In this document: one piece after another, positions 1 to 9,442 of the stretch | Layout: each line of letters opens with the position of its first letter | Position numbering within the stretch: the first letter of the stretch is position 1 | DNA from: Gnetum montanum | Lineage: Eukaryota > Streptophyta > Gnetopsida > Gnetales > Gnetaceae | Direction of reading: 5' to 3' | NCBI GenBank assembly: GCA_015680685.1 | Contig: MNCI01010775.1 | Span: 167,735-231,734, forward strand | DNA: 64,000 nt | The notes under the pieces: generated by a model | What the model was told of the DNA's origin: nothing | What the model saw: the letters and a program-made list of their open reading frames with translations, nothing else | Database searches by the model: none | Program-made: the position numbers and the translations under genes

Positions 1-2100
1 TTCTTGCCCTTGGTGCTGCATCATCAAAATAGTTGCTCCTTCAGCCTCCTCCAAGTGCATCAAGAAGGTCACAGCATTCCCAGAAATTTCTAGGAGTGGC
101 TGTTATTCTGTGATAGATACTATAAACTATTTATCACTTAGATTCAATCTTGTAGGCAGGTATGTTCTTGAGGCTAAGAGAATGGATCCACCCTTACCCA
201 TCAAACTAATTATTTAGGCCACCTCATTAAGGTGACTCATGATTAGTCTATATACAGATGGGTCCCCACCACTCATGCCTAATATTTACTCTTATTTACT
301 CAAGAGCCATTCTCTATATTCATGCAACCATTGGATGGTTTTAGCTATGTCTAGCACTATTGTTTGAGTGGTAGGTGATGGAGGTTGCTACTCCTCTTTT
401 TGAATTGTAGTTGTAGGTGTTTTATTCTTCATCATTTTGGCCAGCTGGTGGTTGGAATAGTTCTGACATCATCATTGGTGTAACAAACTATTCCTCCCCT
501 TCAATAGAGTTTCCTAATGAAGCATGGAAAAGAGAGTGCCTTTCTTCCATGTTCATTTTCTTTAAAACACTTCTCCATCTCTAGATAGAGTAGTTGCAAA
601 CAGTTAACTAGGAATCTCCCACTCAGAGTGGTACATGCTTGGGTAGAGAAGGTAATGATTTTTCTTAGACTCATTATGGGATTGAGGTGAAAGGCTACAA
701 TCTTGTAATGGATCATCTATACTAGTGTGAGCAAGACAAACTCCTTGTGGTTGACACCATAACACCATTGCATCCCTTATTTCTTGATGCTCAGATACAC
801 CTGCATTGGGATCTTAGTAAGGTTTGTCCTTGTTTTGGATAACCTAAGCACTATAGTAATGGCCTATGTTGAGTAGGATACTAAGATGTCCTTGATCTTT
901 ACTATTGCTTCAAGCTATCTATTATTCTAGAATAAAAAAATTTCTCCCATGTACCACTCCCTACTGGAAGTCATAATTGGCCACATGGGAGAGGCCTTTA
1001 GCTAATCCTACACTTCTCTTACTGCATGCTCTAGAAAAGAGCTAAATTTTAACTCTTGGAGTACTCGTTTCTAGACCTCCCTTGATTAGATTTGATTTAA
1101 ATAGGCCTCTGTTAAGGTCACCTCGAGGTTTGCTAGTTGTGCAGGTGCATCATCTCAATGGGAGTGTTTTGTTGCTACTACTACTAGTTTTAGAATTTGT
1201 CTGATAGATTCCACTTCTGCCTCCTCCCTAGGAGGACTTGTGACATGGGTTGTAAGCATGTCTTCTTGTGGAGCTATTCTTGGATTCTTTCCATTCTAGG
1301 CCATTTTCCCTTGGTTGGGGTAGTCCTTCTTTCTGCATGTGCTTTCATTTTGGTGTCAGCTACAGTTATAACATATCCATGAATTAGTAGATGTAATTTA
1401 TAACTTTAAAGTTTTTGAATACCTTTTCTCATTAGTTAGTTACACTTTGACTAAGGTTGGACCATGGTAGATTGATTATTTTATTAATTATTTATTATAA
1501 TTATCATCAAAGCTTGTTGGAAAGGTTTACCTCTTGAAATTTAGTGTTTAATAGTTGATTTTCTAGTTAAACCTTTGTGGGAGTTAGAAAAAATTGCAAA
1601 TAGAATTTCTATAAAAAATGGTACATTTGTGATCCCCACAATGAAGAGCTTAACTCCAGTAGTTTCATGGTCAAAGAATGGAATGATTTGGATAAACAGT
1701 TTGTGATTTATGGGCTATGGAAGGTTCTAGGATTTGAAAAATTAAAAAACTCCATTGGTTTTTATGAGAAAATGTAAAATTTCTAATTGGGGTTGTGTCT
1801 ATTTAAACTATTTTCTGCCACATTGAGGGGGCCTCGTATACATGTTTGCTCCATCAATGGGACCATGTATATAGGGTCCATTGGTCAAAATTTTCAAAGT
1901 TGAATATCTCTAGAAATATAATGAATTTTTCAATGAAATTGGAATCCATGGAATTCCAAAAAAAGCCAAGAATATGATAAAATCATTGAAGAGGATCTTT
2001 GAAAGCTTAAAGATTAAAAACATTGATGAAGAATGTATGTAATGAACAAAATATGTAAAGGAGCATATGGTTTGATGTGAAAGATGGATGTACAAAAGAT
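1..2100. other. Decayed sequence, no confident gene
   Basis: No intact gene is visible. On the minus strand, positions about 1-450 give a reading frame that looks coding in composition but has about six stops; I do not recognise its product. Around 1,790-1,900 the minus strand has a TATA-like TTTAAATAG downstream of GTATAC and CTATATACATGG motifs. That could be the U3 of the 3' LTR of the Athila-type remnant to the right, but I could not fix its ends. Confidence 0.3.
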
Positions 2101-2960
2101 TCTACCTACAAGAATGTCTAAGGATAAGATACTTAACAAACCTGACCAAGGGATATGCAAGTGGGTCCTCCTCATAGTAGGCACCTACTTGTTTTTCCCT
2201 CACATAATCTTGACCTAAGGAGTCCATAGACTCCATAGGTGACTAATGGTTAATAGAAGTTAAGGATCAAAATCCAAAAGATTCTACCTAAGAATTCAAA
2301 TATGTTAAACAAAGATATGGAATCGAGAACATGGAAACCAACAGTGAAGTGAGTTATGATTAGTATAAATGGATGATGCAGAAGGTGGAATGGAATTCTC
2401 AACTAAGGTCATGAGAAGCACCTTGTGGAGTTCATATTTAAAATGATCAAAGAAGATCCATCCTTAGTCTAGAACAAAACCAACCTTGTTCAGTGACTTT
2501 GCATTGCCACTCTAAGGCTAATCCATCTCCCCAAGACATAAGAGTTCTTCCACAAAACAACCATCATTCCATAAAGAGAAGATAAGAGAAGTAGGAAGTG
2601 AGAGAGGGCCTTAGTTAGAGGGAACCTTTAGACATGAATGCATGTCTTTCTAGTCCTGTAACTAGTGCTTGTAGCCCATTATTTATCTAAGGGGTGTGCT
2701 TTGAATTCCTATCATTTTTTGTTTTGTACATGCAAAGACTTTATTTAACTTCCTATTTAGTGGTTGGAATGGAATAGTAAGAAGTCTGTTAAAAATACTC
2801 AAGCACCCAAGTAAAAAAGTACAAAGAGTATTGAGTCCCCTTGAAGTCACAACCTATTCAAACCTTTGAATCCTTTTTAATTGTAGAAATTACCATGGTC
2901 ACAAATTTATTAAAAGTTGATTTAATGAAAGGGACCTCAAACTTCTAGAACAAGGAAAAC
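2100..2960 (-). mobile_element. Athila-type 3' internal region, inverted remnant
   Basis: Read on the minus strand, this stretch is collinear with the 3' internal region of the younger plus-strand element at about 55,250-56,000. Shared blocks include GTGACTTCAAGGG, a block with ATTCAAAGCACA and GGGCTACAAGCACTAG (2,659-2,709 against 55,449-55,507), CCCTCTAACTAAGGCCCT, and a later match around GGAGGACCCACTTG. It lies downstream of the integrase remnant at 3,790-4,260 on the same strand, which is the expected order for one element. It is non-coding here. Confidence 0.65.
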
Positions 2961-3789
2961 CATAGAGTTTTTGAATGGGAAAATGTTGTGGACTCACTAC
3001 CTATTCCATGAAAAAGAAACCATGACTGAGATACTAGTACAAAAATTCAAAAATAAAAACCAAACAATAGCAAACCAAACATTAAGTACAAACCACCATT
3101 AGTAGCAGCTATAGCACCATTGTGTCCTATTAACAATAAAGCACTTTTATTAGCAAAAAATTGAATACCACACTTAAACAAAACAAAAAAAAGTATAGAA
3201 GAAAGTATGAAATATTCAATAAAGATTCAAATGTACTAACAATGATCTAGAACAAAAAATGGTGTAAAATGAAAAAAAAATTAAAAATCAATAAGTTGTA
3301 AAATAAATAAATTGCAAAATCAAAAATGTGGAAAACAAGAAATAGAAAAACTTGAGGAGCCATATGGATGATTAGCATGGATGGCCATCTCCCCCACAAT
3401 TGAGTTGGAAGGAGGAGATCTAAAAAATTGAACGTTGTTGTCCATCCTTTAAGCTAGTTGTTGCACTGGCTTGTCTTGGTTCTAGAAAAGCTTTACTTGT
3501 TGGAGGTTGGCAAAGTGCTTTTTATTCGAGCTTTCAGGTTTGTCTATGGTCATGGCCCCAAAAGAACAGGTTTCAAAAATTATATAAAATTCTTTTCAAA
3601 ATGTTTGCAGCTTTATTTTCTAAGGAACATTTGTGAGATTCTAGTAAAGAACCTTATCTCCTAGTTGGAAATTCACTTTCTGTATTCTATGGTGATGTCA
3701 TTGGTTGTTGAATGCCTTGTGTACTTCATTCAAAGATAGGGCCACCATTTAGTTTTCATCTAGCACACTAAGGTTAATTAGTATTTATT

Positions 3790-4260
3790 TTTGTGCTAGG
3801 ATTAGGTCAAGATTTAGGTCATAGGCTATTAAGAGTGTACAAAGCTTGAATTGGATCAAGAGTGTTGGAAGCTTTTTGTACACTAGCTCGTAGGAAAAGT
3901 AGCCAATAGGGAGTTTTGTGCTCCAATCTCTCCTATATTTGCTTATGATCCTTCTTAGGATATTTGTGATCTCTCAGTTAGTTACCTCTACTTGACCATT
4001 GGATTGGAGATGATAGGGTGTTGTTAATTTATGTTCAACTCCCAAGCATTACATTAGCTTTCTAAAAGTGGCACCTATAAAATGAGTTCCATTGTTAGAA
4101 ATTAGTGCATGTGGCACCCCAAACCTATTTGCAACATGTTCTTATATAAATCTAACAATAATGGATGATGTACAATAAGTGATGGCTATTGCTTCTACCC
4201 ATTTTATGTAGTAGTCAACTGCTACAATGATATGTGCCTTTCCATTGGACATGGGTGTGA
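3790..4260 (-). pseudogene. Athila-type integrase remnant
   Basis: The minus strand gives, with frame shifts and stops, the plant Ty3/gypsy integrase core in order. VDYYIKWVEA contains the first part of the core, then RFGVPHALISNNGTHF, then LTTPYHLQSNGQVEVTN, then a C-terminal ELVYKKLP...LNLDL like the Athila MSPYxLVYGKxCHLPVE region. The second catalytic Asp (SDNG) has become Asn (SNNG), while the Glu-bearing NGQVEVTN survives. The enzyme would join element DNA to the chromosome. This copy is dead. It shows that an Athila lineage with pol existed in this genome, unlike the gag-protease copies at 43-64 kb. The upstream RT part is missing, cut off by the Tat LTR fragment at 4,310. Confidence 0.75.
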
Positions 4261-4309
4261 TGGAACTTGAAACACACCACCAAATTTGAAGGTCTTAGGA
4301 CTCAACCAT

Positions 4310-4676
4310 AAATTTGTCTATGTCAAAACTTGGCAAATTTTCTCTAAGTGTTGAGACTACACCCCCACTACTGGGACTACACTCTAAAGAGTAGCTAGCA
4401 TAGTTGACACAGACAGTGTAGATTTGTAAAATTTTTCTAAGTGTCAACAATAGTTATAAATTTTTCTAAATCTCATGACTACACTCATATCACCGAAACT
4501 ATGCTCTAGAGCATAGTCAGTGTAGTTAACCTTGTAATGACTAGTTTTGCAAATCTTCTGAAGTGTTAGGCTAGAGGCTCTTTAGCATGTATGAGATGGA
4601 CGAAATAGTTTGGCAAGTTTTCTAACTTTTGGTGCTACACTCTTTGCTATGCTTCAGAGTGTAGCTAGGGTAGTGT
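4310..4676 (+). mobile_element. Tat-type LTR fragment (U3)
   Basis: This AT-rich stretch matches the U3 of the LTRs at 12,440-13,857 and 22,200-24,448. It has the phrase GAAATAGTT-GCAAGTTTTCTAAC (also at 22,561) and repeated TAGAGCATAG motifs, including a perfect 20-bp palindrome at 4,498-4,517 whose near-copy lies at 12,608-12,627. It stops where the next element's LTR begins, so the minus-strand element at 4,677 probably landed in it or truncated it. Confidence 0.6.
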
Positions 4677-5399
4677 TGGCGACCGTTTGGGACACGACTG
4701 CCAACGAGTGTCCTCGAATAGGATTTAGGTGCCTGCTGGTCTCTGGCAACACCAAGGCCCAGATACCTCCAAATAAACTTAGTAGTTAATGTGATTATGT
4801 GTGTGTGCTGTTGTGGCGTGCGGTTGTGAGAAATGTAAAGATTGCATTGTGTGTAAACTACAAATGACTTACTTTGAAGAGATTCAGCCAACTTTGTCAA
4901 GTACTGTGAGTTCTTGAAAATTTCCTATTTTGTTCAACTACCTAGTCTACGTGGTCCTTATAATACCTACTTGTAACAAATAAAATTTTGCAAAAACATT
5001 TGAGCACAACTCCGCAATCTACTCCTAATTTTCCCCAGAGAAAGAGATAGTTCCACAAGAAAACTAGAAATAGAGCAAGATTCGATGGAAATAAGCAGAA
5101 AAGAAAAGAAAGAAGATGTGTGTAGATCTCAAATATTTAAACAAGGTAAAATGACACAAGTAAACACTTCGCAATAAAGCTATCCCAAATTCAATATCTA
5201 CGAATTGTTCAAACTTCCAAGGCTCAAACAAGCAATATCTTCAAGACAATCCTATTATGCTACCAAAAATTGCTGCGTAAACTACCACGTACGAGACTCC
5301 ATTTTGACTAGATAATAGATGTCAATGATTGCATTCAAATAGAACCTTTAAAAGACTTGACAATTTCTGATTGAAATACCATGAGAATTCACTTTAAAG
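4677..5399 (-). repeat. 3' LTR, U3-truncated
   Basis: Direct repeat of 9,443-10,165, beginning TGGCGACCGTTTGGGA on the plus strand. Homology to the right-hand copy ends at ACTTTAAAG (5,399); beyond that the sequence is RT coding. It holds the R/U5 side but not the TATA-bearing U3. Differences from the other copy are mostly transitions. Confidence 0.85.
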
Positions 5400-6658
5400 C
5401 TCTTTTTGATTTCTGATAAAGCTCTCTCTGATTCTGATGTTTTCTCTACTTGGACATCCTTTTTTATCATATCCATCAAAGGTTTGGTAATTTCAGTAAA
5501 CCCGGGGATGAACTTCTTCACAAAGTTTATCTTCCCAAAGAAAGATCTAAGAGATTTCTTACTTGTGGGATGCTCAATATTCTGTACTTCTTGAATTCGG
5601 GATTTGTCTATGGCAATCCCTTCTTGACATATCACATGGCCTAATAAACTTCCAGATTTAACCTCGAAGATACACTTCTTAGGATTTAATGAAATACCAA
5701 ACTCACGAAATTTGTTGAATACTTGTTGGAGATGATCAATATGATCTTCTTTTTTCTTTGAAAATACTGTAATATCATCCAAATAAATCACCACGAATTT
5801 GCCTAATAAATCCTTAAATGCTAAATCCATTGCTCTTTGAAAAGTAGCTCCGGCATTCGACAATCCGAATGGCATTCTTTGGAAAGCGAAAGTTCCCCAT
5901 TTGGTGATAAATGTTGTTTTGAATCTATCATTCTTATCTACCATGATTTGATTATAACCTGAGAAACTGTCTAGGAAAGAATATGCTTGATAACCTGAGA
6001 CTTTAATAAGCATCTCATCAATTCTTGGAAGTGGATACTTATCTTTCTTTGAAGCATCATTTAAATTTCTAAAGTCTACACAAAGTCGTATATCACCATT
6101 TTTCTTTCTTACTGGGACAAGGTTAGCTAGCCATGTTGAATATTGTACTGGATATATGATTTGTGCTTGCAACAACTTCTTGATTTCAGCTTCCATAGCT
6201 GGTTCGAACGATGGATTAAACTTCCTTTGTTTTTGCTTAACTATTTTGCAACCTTCTGTTAAAGGAATCTTATGAGTCATCACATCTTGCCGAAACGCTT
6301 TAAGATCAGCATAAGACCAAGCAAAATTATCCAAATTATCTTGTAGACATGGTAACAAATCTTGCTTGAAGTTTGAATCTCTCTCCTTTGTAACATTTAG
6401 CATCTTCGGCATATTATCTGATCCAAAATTCACTGTCTCAAAAGCTTGTCTACTTGGGTTTTGTATGTCTTTTCCAGTAAGTAAATGTTTCTTGAATTCA
6501 TCTTCCAAATCAATCATCCTTTTTGGAATGAAATTAGCTTTTGAATTTGAAGGCATTTCAGATATCACTTGACCCTCAAATTCTTGTCTATTTTTCATAA
6601 ATCTTAGTACTTGATCATCATCTTCAAATACTTGTAAATGTCTTATATTATCTGGCAC
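5348..6658 (-). CDS. Reverse transcriptase (pol part 2), 3' truncated
   Basis: Minus-strand frame of 436 codons. It carries the Ty3/gypsy RT in order: a conserved FAWSYADL entry near residue 110, KKNGDIRLCVDFRNLN near 185-200, DKYPLPRIDEML, the SFLDSFSGYNQI block with the first catalytic Asp, FAFQRMPFGLSNAGATFQRAM, and YLDD (residues about 295-298) with the two active-site Asp. The thumb and connection follow to about residue 415 (SEIKK). The last roughly 17 codons are read from LTR sequence, because a deletion joins the end of RT to the 3' LTR at 5,399/5,400. The native RNase H and integrase that should follow are absent. The frame is the same as that of the protease-RNase H frame upstream, separated only by the TAG at 6,665-6,667, so both were one polyprotein. 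RT copies element RNA into DNA in virus-like particles. The polymerase core looks intact. Confidence 0.88.
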   Translation of the reverse strand: MPDNIRHLQVFEDDDQVLRFMKNRQEFEGQVISEMPSNSKANFIPKRMIDLEDEFKKHLLTGKDIQNPSRQAFETVNFGSDNMPKMLNVTKERDSNFKQDLLPCLQDNLDNFAWSYADLKAFRQDVMTHKIPLTEGCKIVKQKQRKFNPSFEPAMEAEIKKLLQAQIIYPVQYSTWLANLVPVRKKNGDIRLCVDFRNLNDASKKDKYPLPRIDEMLIKVSGYQAYSFLDSFSGYNQIMVDKNDRFKTTFITKWGTFAFQRMPFGLSNAGATFQRAMDLAFKDLLGKFVVIYLDDITVFSKKKEDHIDHLQQVFNKFREFGISLNPKKCIFEVKSGSLLGHVICQEGIAIDKSRIQEVQNIEHPTSKKSLRSFFGKINFVKKFIPGFTEITKPLMDMIKKDVQVEKTSESERALSEIKKSFKVNSHGISIRNCQVF

Positions 6659-6664
6659 TGATGG

Positions 6665-8260
6665 CTAATGTTCTTCTTCAATCATGACATCGTCTTTGTA
6701 ACCTTCTAATATTTGCATATCCAACGTTGAAGCTGCTTTTGCCAAATCGTCTGCTATAAGATTCTCTGCTCTATTTACATGCTCTATTTGGCAATGTTGA
6801 AACTGCTCTAACAGCTTACAAGCAAGTTGCTTATAAGGTCTTAAGAATGAGCTCTTTACAACACAGTTACCCTTTACTTGTTCACAGACTAATCTTGAAT
6901 CTCCTTTTATAGTGATTTCTTTGATCTTTTTATCTAGAGCTATTCTCATACCAATGCATAAAGCTTCATACTCAGCCTTGTTGTTAGTACAAGGAAAAGA
7001 TAAATGAATTGCCTTGAGAATTTCAGGTGTACCATTCTTGAATATAACTATTCCGACTCCTGCACCTTTTGAATTACATGAACCATCAAAGTATAACTCC
7101 CATTTATCTTCTTGCTTTGATTGTTCTTTTTCAGGACTATAACTTTCTTGGAGTGTACAAATTTTATTTTCAACACCTCCTTTTTCAACCATCTTACTTC
7201 TTCCATTTGAAGTAATATTATCAATCATCATAGGTTCGCTATAGATGTAGATTTGATTTGGTTTTCTTCTCCAAGGTAACCACATGTGAGAATAATCTGT
7301 TGATATGTAACCTGAGAAATTCTTGCTCCAACTTCTACTCAATAAGAGACTATGTGAATCTGGTATGTCTGCCACTTGAATAGTTTCTCTACTTCTGATA
7401 CGGGGTTCAGAAGCAATTTCCAATAGAACATTTGACAATTGACCCACAATCTTCACTCTACTTTTATCCACTTGAACAATCTTTTTGTTTGATTTTTCAG
7501 GAATCAAACCAAGTTTCTTACATGTGGACAACGACATTATAGTAGATGTGGCTCCAGAATTAATCAAACAATTGTGTAAGTATTTATTCTTTAATTTCAT
7601 TATCAAAAAGAAAGGAGGAGCTTCCTTACCATACAAAGTCCTTAACTTTTCATCATTGTTAGACACATAACTTAACTCTGATTCTCTAGCTCTCCTTTTA
7701 CCTTTAATGAATTCTAAAGCCTTTCTTTGCTGATCTCCAATTTGAAGCAATTGGCAAAAGCTAATATTGGCTTTGACATGTTTAAGGTCTTCTATCAAAT
7801 CATATTCTCCATCACCAATAAAGCTTGATCTCTTTATCCATTTATTAAAAGACTGATTTGGAGTGCTTTGCTCCACTTGATTGTCTTTACCTTTATTCTT
7901 ATCTCTTCTATTTGGCTCAAAAGCTTTTCTCTTAGAAGATGGATCCGTAATAACATTTGGGGGTCTAGAAGTAGTTGATCTTTCTTTTGATTGAAGACTA
8001 TATCCATTTTCCTCATTGTTATTACATTCCTCATCTGAAGACATATCTTCTTTAGAACTTGATAGAGAAGAAGAAGTATCGCTTGATCCATTTCTTGAAG
8101 TTTTACTTGCATAATGAACACTTGATAACTCATTATCAGATTCAATATCAAGAAAGTTGGACATAATAAGATCACTTTCATCCTCATCTTCTGCTAACTT
8201 AGTGTCTTGATGTTTATGCTTCCTATTCTTCCTTTCTTCCTTGATATTAACTCTTGCCAA
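6665..8260 (-). CDS. Protease and archaeal-type RNase H (pol part 1)
   Basis: Minus-strand frame of 531 codons. The first 150 residues are charged and low-complexity (Glu/Ser rich). An aspartic protease follows near residues 220-330, with LINSGATSTIMS; the usual active-site Asp-Ser/Thr-Gly has become Asn-Ser-Gly, a G-to-A change that should kill it. Residues about 395-520 are a complete RNase H: YFDGSCN (Asp), NNKAEYEALCIGM (Glu), IKGDSRLV (Asp), NLIADDLAKAAS (Asp), so all four catalytic acids are present. This is the aRNH type found as a second RNase H in plant Tat elements, but here it lies before RT rather than after it. The start at 8,260 overlaps the gag frame by 67 nt in the -1 frame. 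It ends in a TAG where the frame runs straight on into RT. Confidence 0.83.
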   Translation of the reverse strand: MARVNIKEERKNRKHKHQDTKLAEDEDESDLIMSNFLDIESDNELSSVHYASKTSRNGSSDTSSSLSSSKEDMSSDEECNNNEENGYSLQSKERSTTSRPPNVITDPSSKRKAFEPNRRDKNKGKDNQVEQSTPNQSFNKWIKRSSFIGDGEYDLIEDLKHVKANISFCQLLQIGDQQRKALEFIKGKRRARESELSYVSNNDEKLRTLYGKEAPPFFLIMKLKNKYLHNCLINSGATSTIMSLSTCKKLGLIPEKSNKKIVQVDKSRVKIVGQLSNVLLEIASEPRIRSRETIQVADIPDSHSLLLSRSWSKNFSGYISTDYSHMWLPWRRKPNQIYIYSEPMMIDNITSNGRSKMVEKGGVENKICTLQESYSPEKEQSKQEDKWELYFDGSCNSKGAGVGIVIFKNGTPEILKAIHLSFPCTNNKAEYEALCIGMRIALDKKIKEITIKGDSRLVCEQVKGNCVVKSSFLRPYKQLACKLLEQFQHCQIEHVNRAENLIADDLAKAASTLDMQILEGYKDDVMIEEEH

Positions 8261-9243
8261 AGCTTTTCAAGCTTCACTATTTTGTTAGACATATCTCTCA
8301 TTAATTGTCCTTTTTCAGATCCCACTCTTTCATGCCCTTGCTCTTTCTTAACATGAAATGGACTTGGTAAAGCTTTAAATTGAGCAAAATCTTGCATAGG
8401 AATCATAACTCTTTCTTCCCTTTTTGGAATTTCAATATTTTCTTCAAGATTCAAGTTCAGCTATTTTTCTAACTGTATAGCTTCACTGAAGTAGTCATTT
8501 AGTATAGTCATGTTTGGAGTTCTTCTTAACCAAATCGAAATGTTGGGGTTGATAGCCTTAAGGTAAGTTTCCTTAAGAATTTCTTCTGATGGCCTATATT
8601 GCCTTTGAAAGAGACCACAAATTCGTTGAAACTTAATGTTAAAATCTCTAATTGACTCTTTAACTCCTTGCTTAGCTTGTATCAGCCCACAGTATAATTG
8701 TTGTTGATCTAGTTGATTACCAAACTAGGCCAAGAAAAGATTCTTCATGTCATCCCAACTTGTAATACTATTACTTGGTAAGTTCGAATACCAAATCTGA
8801 GCCATGTCCTTTAGATTTGATACAAACAACCTACAAGCTTGATCTTCATGTTGAATATTTGCATGAGCTAGAGCTACCTCAAACAGGTGAATATATTCTT
8901 CAGCTAAATAAGCTTTTCCAGGAATAAAAGGCTCAGGAAAATATTTGTAAACTACCTTAGGAATATCATTGTAATTTTGAAACCCTAATGGTGTAACTCC
9001 TTGCCAAGGATTCGCCATCGTATTCCTTTGAAATGTTAAACTCTTAGACTTTCTAGATCTTCTCTTACGGATTGACAAACCAGAGATAATGGGTGATCTT
9101 CTTGATCTTCTAGTTTTTACTCCACTACTTGTTCCCAATTTAGAAACTTTCTTTTGTTCTTCTTCTGATGAAGAATTAGTCTTAGAATCTAGAATATCTT
9201 GTGAAACTTTGAAAGTTTCCAAACTATGAAATTTCTTGGTCAT
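8194..9243 (-). pseudogene. Gag, two amber stops
   Basis: One minus-strand frame from ATG 9,243 to 8,194, broken by TAG at 8,725-8,727 and near 8,459. The first 80 residues are Ser/Lys/Arg rich. Residues about 95-175 match the plant retrotransposon gag region (PGKAYLAEEYIHLFEVAL, then ACRLFVSNLKDMAQIWYSNL, SWDDMKNLFLA). The homologous frame continues past the first stop as FGNQLDQQQLYCGLIQ and RDFNIKFQRI. Both stops sit where a Gln is expected, consistent with CAG to TAG. Gag would form the particle shell. The frame is offset by -1 from pol, as in elements that use -1 frameshifting, but I see no classical slippery heptamer in the overlap (8,194-8,260). Confidence 0.78.
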
Positions 9244-9335
9244 GAACTGAAAATAGTATCTAATTTCATAAGCCTTACAAATAATTGTTGATGTACCTAA
9301 AGTATAAGGCTTATGAACCTAGAGGCTTAATTTTT

Positions 9336-9441
9336 AGCCCTCCTTCTAGCGCCAAAAGAACTGTTGGAACTTTCAGCCCTCCTTCTAGCACCAAAAGAAC
9401 TGTTGAAACTTTTAGCCCTCCTTCTAGCGCCAAAAGAACTG
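9336..9441 (-). repeat. 39-bp tandem repeat carrying the primer site, 2.7 copies
   Basis: Units start at 9,336, 9,375 and 9,414. Each contains, on the minus strand, TTTTGGCGCTAGAAGGAGGG (the middle one GGTGCTAG). The last copy sits at the LTR edge where the minus-strand primer binding site belongs; the other two lie further into the leader. The same motif follows the LTRs of both Tat copies (13,864 and 24,454) as a single copy. I recall this primer type from plant Tat relatives, but the matching tRNA was not confirmed. Confidence 0.8.
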
Positions 9442-9442
9442 G

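Noticed and set aside
9336-9441. Short direct repeats with even spacing, CRISPR-like at first sight
   Set aside because: The units are contiguous with no spacers, they hold the primer motif of an LTR element, and the genome is a plant's.
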